From: Deltaproteobacteria bacterium
GTDB taxonomy: Bacteria > Myxococcota_A > Polyangia > Polyangiales > Houyiibacteriaceae
Direction: 5' to 3'
DNA: 8,920 nt
Assembly: GCA_003647035.1 (NCBI GenBank)
Contig: QMMB01000111.1
Span: 1 to 8,920, forward strand
Shown here: positions 5,434-8,920 of the stretch, in pieces
How the letters are laid out: every line of letters begins with the position of its first letter
Numbering within the stretch: position 1 is the first letter of the stretch
Notes under the pieces: generated by a model
Seen by the model: only the letters and a program-made list of their open reading frames with translations
The model's database searches: none
What the model was told of the DNA's origin: nothing
Position numbers and translations under genes: made by a program

Positions 5434-6963
5434 CTAGATCCGGGTGAGCAGCTTCGTCGTCAACATACGCGAGGACGCGATGATGGGGGTCATGGTGTGG
5501 CTTGCGGCGCTGGTTGGGTAGCCTGATGAGTCGAAGACGTAGACGTCGCGAGTACCGTAGACCTGGCCGTTCAGATCGGCTCCGCCGTCGCGCTCCGATG
5601 CCGCAAACCGCACCGTGCCTTGTTGGTGAGCGCTGATCATCGGCGCGGTCGCGGGCGCAAAGGTCAGCTGTTGGGCCTTTTTGGCGTCGCGCGTCGAACG
5701 AATGACCAACGGCGGAGAGGTCGGAACCAACACCTCTCGTGCGCCGGCTTCGAGGTAGACCTTCGCAGCTATTTCGGCCGCGTGACGTAGGCGTTCCCGA
5801 TGGTTGTCACGCTGCTCGTAGCGAATCGTCATCCGGCCGTCTCGGGCAACTTCGACCTGGCCAGACGGTTCGTCGGGGGCCAGGAGGAGCGAGGGCGCCA
5901 TTCGGTCGTACTGGGTCATGTTCTGCATCCCCGGCGCCCCGGAGAAGGGCAACATGGTCGACACGATGCCCGGTGTGCCCATGATGGCTTCGATGCGATA
6001 GCCCCAAAGCCCGAACTCTGCGTTGTCTTCCTCTTCGAACTCGGTGACCGCGTACGACTGCGGAACGCCGTCGAAGGCCGCGATCCGCTCCTCGAAAACG
6101 CCGATGATGGAGAGCTGGGGCTGGAGGGTGAGGTTCTGGCCAACGTGGGAATTCCCCACTCCGGAACGCAAGAGCAACTGCGCCGATGCGATGGCGTTGG
6201 CCGCGACGATGACGATCTTCGCTCGGACGGTGAGCTCGCCCTGCTCGTGGTAGCCACCCGGATCGAGCGTGCGAACCGTCACTTCCTTGAGCTCCTGGTT
6301 CGCGTTGTCGATTCTGACAGCCCTCGCCCGCGTGAAGATGCGCGCCCCCGCCTCGATCGCTTTTGGAAGCGCGACCATGCGCGGGTTTCGTTTGGCGTGG
6401 ACCGGGCAGCCGATCATGCAGGTTCCGAGACCGCGACAACCCACTCGGTTGTGCATCATCACCTCGCCCCGGAGTCCAAGGCCTTCCGCGCCCTGGCGAA
6501 GCTTGTTGTTCGCGCTGTTGACCAGGCTCTCCGGGATGCGGCTCGCAGAGAGATCGCCGAGCGCATCGTCCGTGAAGCGCTTGAACCGCTCGGGCGCGAA
6601 GTCTTCGAGTCCGTACTTGGTCGCCCAGTGGTGGAGCACGCCCTCGGGGATCGGCACGACGTCGCAGGTATTGATCACCCCGCCGCCGCCGAGGACTCTG
6701 CCTTGCAAGACACTGATGGAAAGGTCGTGGGAAGCTCGCCCTCCCCGGTCCATGTAGAGCTGGTCGTGCATCGCGCGATCGCGTTGGGTTCGCTCGGATC
6801 CGGCCACGTCACGGCCTTCCTCGAGCACGACGACCTCGTGCCCAGCCTCTGCAAGAAGACGCGCCGCGGTTGCCCCGCCGCAGCCTGAGCCGATCACACA
6901 GATCTCAGTCGTAATCACCTCAGGCAGCGGCTGCCTCGACAGATCGGTGATCCCTTCCGTCAT
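5434..6963 (-). CDS. GMC-family FAD oxidoreductase, exported-complex large subunit
   Basis: This 509-residue protein has an N-terminal FAD-binding Rossmann motif (EICVIGSGCGG, GxGxxG at 25-30, acidic end at E48/E49), the GMC signature region VLGGGGVIN (90-98) and a Cys-rich segment CRGLGTCMIGCP with C176, C182 and C186. The C-terminal active-site region has H446 in ISAHQQGTVRF and H489 in PTSAASHTMTP, at the positions of the usual GMC His-His/Asn pair. It should oxidise an alcohol or sugar-like hydroxyl; the substrate cannot be read, although a sterol or steroid hydroxyl is suggested by the neighbours. It has no signal peptide, yet its ATG overlaps by 4 bases the stop of a Tat-signal small subunit, so it probably leaves the cell bound to that partner. 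I chose ATG 6963 because it starts just before the FAD motif and has a G-rich run (GGGGGG) upstream; the in-frame ATG at 7119 lies inside the partner gene. Family length is normal. No cytochrome subunit is visible. Confidence 0.85.
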   Translation of the reverse strand: MTEGITDLSRQPLPEVITTEICVIGSGCGGATAARLLAEAGHEVVVLEEGRDVAGSERTQRDRAMHDQLYMDRGGRASHDLSISVLQGRVLGGGGVINTCDVVPIPEGVLHHWATKYGLEDFAPERFKRFTDDALGDLSASRIPESLVNSANNKLRQGAEGLGLRGEVMMHNRVGCRGLGTCMIGCPVHAKRNPRMVALPKAIEAGARIFTRARAVRIDNANQELKEVTVRTLDPGGYHEQGELTVRAKIVIVAANAIASAQLLLRSGVGNSHVGQNLTLQPQLSIIGVFEERIAAFDGVPQSYAVTEFEEEDNAEFGLWGYRIEAIMGTPGIVSTMLPFSGAPGMQNMTQYDRMAPSLLLAPDEPSGQVEVARDGRMTIRYEQRDNHRERLRHAAEIAAKVYLEAGAREVLVPTSPPLVIRSTRDAKKAQQLTFAPATAPMISAHQQGTVRFAASERDGGADLNGQVYGTRDVYVFDSSGYPTSAASHTMTPIIASSRMLTTKLLTRI

Positions 6964-7538
6964 GGCGTGCCCCCCTGCGTCCGTTTCATCGACGGGCCCG
7001 GGTAGCCAATGTACGGCCACACCTCCTCGTGATCGAAATAGACCAAGTTGAAGAACTTCCGCATCGCAATGCTGACCTGGCGCCTCAGCAAGTTGTCGCT
7101 GAGCGCCCATTGGTTCCAATGCTCGGTGCGTTCCTCGACATCGAGTCGGGAAAACGTCGTCACCCGCTTGTCGAACACCAGGGGCCCGAACTCGATCAAC
7201 ACCAGCGCCTTTCGAAGATCTTGAATGTTGTGCTCAGGCTCGTCCGCCAGGAAGTCATCGAATGCACGGGGAAGGTCCATCGGCAGCACGTCGATCGGAA
7301 TGGCGTCGGTCGTCGGAAGCATGACTTCGACTAGGCTTTGCAACGTTCGGTACTCGTGTGCGTCCAGCAGGCGCAGCCCTTCGACGTTGGGCGCTCGGCC
7401 GCGCAAGGCCAGAAGACCACCACCCGCAACGCCCAACACCGCGCCACCCGCCACCAGGCTGACCTTCAGGAACCGACGCCGGGAAAGAAAACTGAAGAGC
7501 CCGTCGCGTGCAGTTTCTTCGCTTGGTACGTCTCCCAT
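6960..7538 (-). CDS. Tat-signal small subunit (gluconate 2-dehydrogenase subunit 3 family)
   Basis: The 192-residue protein has a twin-arginine signal, SRRRFLK at 19-25, followed by a hydrophobic, Gly/Ala/Val-rich segment to about residue 46. The mature part resembles the small subunit of membrane-linked gluconate, sorbitol and fructose dehydrogenases: LDAHEYRTLQSLVEVMLP near 58-75, and a closing YFDHEEVWPYIGYPGP. In those complexes the small subunit carries the signal and takes the GMC flavoprotein across the membrane with it, which fits the 4-bp overlap with the downstream GMC gene. ATG 7538 places the RR motif about 20 residues in. The in-frame codons just before it offer no alternative start. 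Its ribosome site is weak: GAGG only 2 bases before ATG, with a better AGGAG roughly 25 bases upstream and apparently too far. It is divergent from the ATP-grasp gene, 75 bases away. Confidence 0.8.
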   Translation of the reverse strand: MGDVPSEETARDGLFSFLSRRRFLKVSLVAGGAVLGVAGGGLLALRGRAPNVEGLRLLDAHEYRTLQSLVEVMLPTTDAIPIDVLPMDLPRAFDDFLADEPEHNIQDLRKALVLIEFGPLVFDKRVTTFSRLDVEERTEHWNQWALSDNLLRRQVSIAMRKFFNLVYFDHEEVWPYIGYPGPSMKRTQGGTP

Positions 7539-7598
7539 CGCCTCGGGGGATCTTGTGCCCTTCTCCTGCCGGCGCTGCAAGTAAATCCGGCATGCCCG

Positions 7599-7607
7599 TG
7601 CTATACA
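7599..7607 (+). promoter_or_regulatory. Possible extended -10 element for a leaderless ATP-grasp transcript
   Basis: TGCTATACA resembles an extended -10 (TGn followed by TATAnT-like bases). Transcription starting 7 bases after it would begin at the A of the ATG at 7614, and there is no ribosome site between. No matching -35 is clear, and the hexamer fits TATAAT imperfectly. Confidence 0.25.
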
Positions 7608-7613
7608 CAACGC

Positions 7614-8920
7614 ATGAGTGGCGGCGGCGACGAAATGAACGCATTTCGCGGGCTGCAAGCGGATCTAGCGGCCCGGTGGGCGCTCGCCGACGGTGATGGC
7701 CCGGAGCCGAGAGACATCGTCGTCATCCCTTCGCTGTCGTTCGACGGCATCGACACGGTCTCCATCGACGGAGTGCTCCACTACGAAGAGCGGATGCTGT
7801 TTGCACTGAACCTACTCCGCCGCCCACGCGCACGCCTCGTGTACGTGACGTCCGCGCCGATTCATCCCGCAGCCGTGGACTACATGCTCTCGCTGATCAG
7901 CGGCATCCCGAACGAACACATGCGACGCAGGCTCACCGTGCTTTCGCTCTACGACAACACGCTCGTGCCTCTGACCAAGAAGATCCTGCAGCGACCGCGC
8001 GTCATCGAACACATCCGTCATTTGATCCGGCCCGAGTGCGGAATGATGACTTGCTTCACGGTGACCGAAGCGGAGCGGAGCCTCGCCGTTGCGCTCGGTG
8101 TTCCACTCTACGGCGTGGACCCGGAGTTGTGCTGGCTCGGAACCAAGAGTGGGTCGCGCTGGGCGTTCCGAAAGGCTGGCGTGCCGTTGCTACCCGGGGC
8201 AGAGGACCTCAGGAGCGACACGGATCTCGTCGAAGCGATCGACGGCCTGTGGGAGGAGCACGACGCCGTCGAGCGCATGGTGGTGAAGCAGAACACCGGT
8301 TTCAGCGGCCAGGGTAATGCGATTCTGGATCTAAGCGCGCTCACCGCGGTGTCGCCCAAGAGTGGCACGAGCCGTAAAGTACGAGAGCAAGCACTCGCTG
8401 ACGCGCTTCCGACGATGCGCTTCGTCGATCCCCGGCAGACCTGGGAGACATTCCAGGAGAAGTTCGAGCGGGAGGGCGGGATCGTGGAGGCTTTCCTCGA
8501 AGAGGAGGACAAACGCGCGACAAGTTGTCAGCTCCGCATCTCTCCCGAGGGCAGCCTAGACGCGATCTCCACGCACGACCAACTCGTCGAAGGCATCGAT
8601 GGGCAAATCTACGCCGGCTGCAGATTCCCCTCCGACGCCGCCTACCGCATGGACATCCAACGAGACGCGCTTCGCGTCGGCGAGGTACTGCAAGACAAGG
8701 GCGCCGTGGGCCGGCTCGCCGTCGACTTCCTGTGTACCCAAGCCGACGATGGCGCGTGGAAGCACTACGCAATTGAAACCAACTTGCGGCTCGGCGGGAC
8801 GACGCACCCGATGATGCTCCTACGCATGATGACCGATGGGCGCTACGACCCCGACACCGGCCTCTACCTCACACCGCGAGGCGAACCACAGTTCTACGTC
8901 GCCACCGATTCGATGCGGTC
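7614..8920 (+). CDS. ATP-grasp ligase, peptide-ligase PGM1-like (cut by window edge)
   Basis: An open frame of 435 codons runs from ATG 7614 to the window end without a stop. The N-terminal part (about 34-190) carries VVIPSLSFDG, YEERMLFALNLLRRP, YVTSAPIHP, LSLYDN, RPECGM-type and LGTKSGSRWAF segments, which I recognise as the pattern of PGM1-related ligases. The ATP-grasp part shows the nucleotide-binding Lys and Gly loop (VVKQNTGFSGQGN, K225) and the metal-binding end AIETNLRLGGTTHP with E388 and N390. PGM1 of the pheganomycin pathway joins a carboxylate to a peptide amine with ATP; close homologues occur widely without assigned substrates. The C-terminal domain is lost at the edge. A second in-frame ATG at 7635 is an alternative start. 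Neither start has a good ribosome site. It is divergent from the Tat/GMC pair and has no evident link to steroid chemistry. Confidence 0.78.
   Translation, partial: MSGGGDEMNAFRGLQADLAARWALADGDGPEPRDIVVIPSLSFDGIDTVSIDGVLHYEERMLFALNLLRRPRARLVYVTSAPIHPAAVDYMLSLISGIPNEHMRRRLTVLSLYDNTLVPLTKKILQRPRVIEHIRHLIRPECGMMTCFTVTEAERSLAVALGVPLYGVDPELCWLGTKSGSRWAFRKAGVPLLPGAEDLRSDTDLVEAIDGLWEEHDAVERMVVKQNTGFSGQGNAILDLSALTAVSPKSGTSRKVREQALADALPTMRFVDPRQTWETFQEKFEREGGIVEAFLEEEDKRATSCQLRISPEGSLDAISTHDQLVEGIDGQIYAGCRFPSDAAYRMDIQRDALRVGEVLQDKGAVGRLAVDFLCTQADDGAWKHYAIETNLRLGGTTHPMMLLRMMTDGRYDPDTGLYLTPRGEPQFYVATDSMR

Noticed and set aside
5800..6888. 362-codon plus-strand open frame inside the GMC gene
   Set aside because: It lies wholly opposite a GMC oxidoreductase with recognisable FAD and active-site motifs, has no ribosome site of note and has composition typical of an antisense shadow.
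6964..7119. N-terminal extension of the GMC protein from ATG 7119
   Set aside because: The added 52 residues overlap the Tat subunit gene in another frame and lie ahead of the normal FAD-domain start; the ATGA overlap at 6960-6963 explains the arrangement.
7539..7658. 40-residue N-terminal extension of the Tat subunit
   Set aside because: It would bury the RR motif about 60 residues in and overlap the divergent ATP-grasp gene; a start at 7538 gives a normal Tat signal.

Overview
The window looks like part of an aerobic steroid-ring degradation locus on a GC-rich bacterial chromosome. It has dense genes, a lipoprotein signal and a Tat signal. These suggest a Gram-negative lineage such as Myxococcota or another 'deltaproteobacterial' group, but nothing here fixes the taxonomy and an actinobacterium is not excluded. 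No rRNA, tRNA, mobile element or CRISPR array is visible.

Left edge (1-339, minus): the first 113 codons of a lipoprotein sulfatase that runs off the window. Then comes a 232-bp divergent regulatory region (340-571) with two unrelated operator-like families. One is three copies of a GCGCAAnATTTGCGC-type palindrome (369-458). The other is a tandem pair of 14-bp sites (521-549) that both fit TnnAACnnGTTnnA, the motif of the actinobacterial cholesterol regulator KstR.

Centre (572-5360, plus): a tightly packed operon. Its order is a KshA-like Rieske oxygenase, an HsaA-like flavin hydroxylase of the acyl-CoA-dehydrogenase fold, an HsaC-like extradiol dioxygenase, a second Rieske oxygenase, a hemerythrin-domain protein and a small single-cluster ferredoxin. 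In known steroid pathways KshA 9-alpha-hydroxylates the 3-ketosteroid so that ring B opens, HsaA hydroxylates the resulting phenolic A ring, and HsaC cleaves the catechol. Four of the six products use O2, so a hemerythrin (an O2-binding di-iron fold) is notable. Its frame continues directly from the second Rieske gene with only one TAG between them. No HsaB, HsaD or KshB partner is in the window.

Right (5434-7538, minus, convergent to the operon): a two-gene unit with a 4-bp overlap. It encodes a Tat-signal small subunit of the gluconate-2-dehydrogenase-subunit-3 type and a GMC flavoprotein with no signal of its own, probably an exported alcohol dehydrogenase pair. Right edge (7614-8920, plus): a divergent ATP-grasp ligase resembling the peptide ligase PGM1, cut by the window end.

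The strongest reading is a steroid A/B-ring opening operon under KstR-like control, with a second Rieske enzyme and an O2-binding protein added. A divergent sulfatase and an exported alcohol dehydrogenase might prepare sulfated or hydroxylated sterol substrates. That last link is inference.
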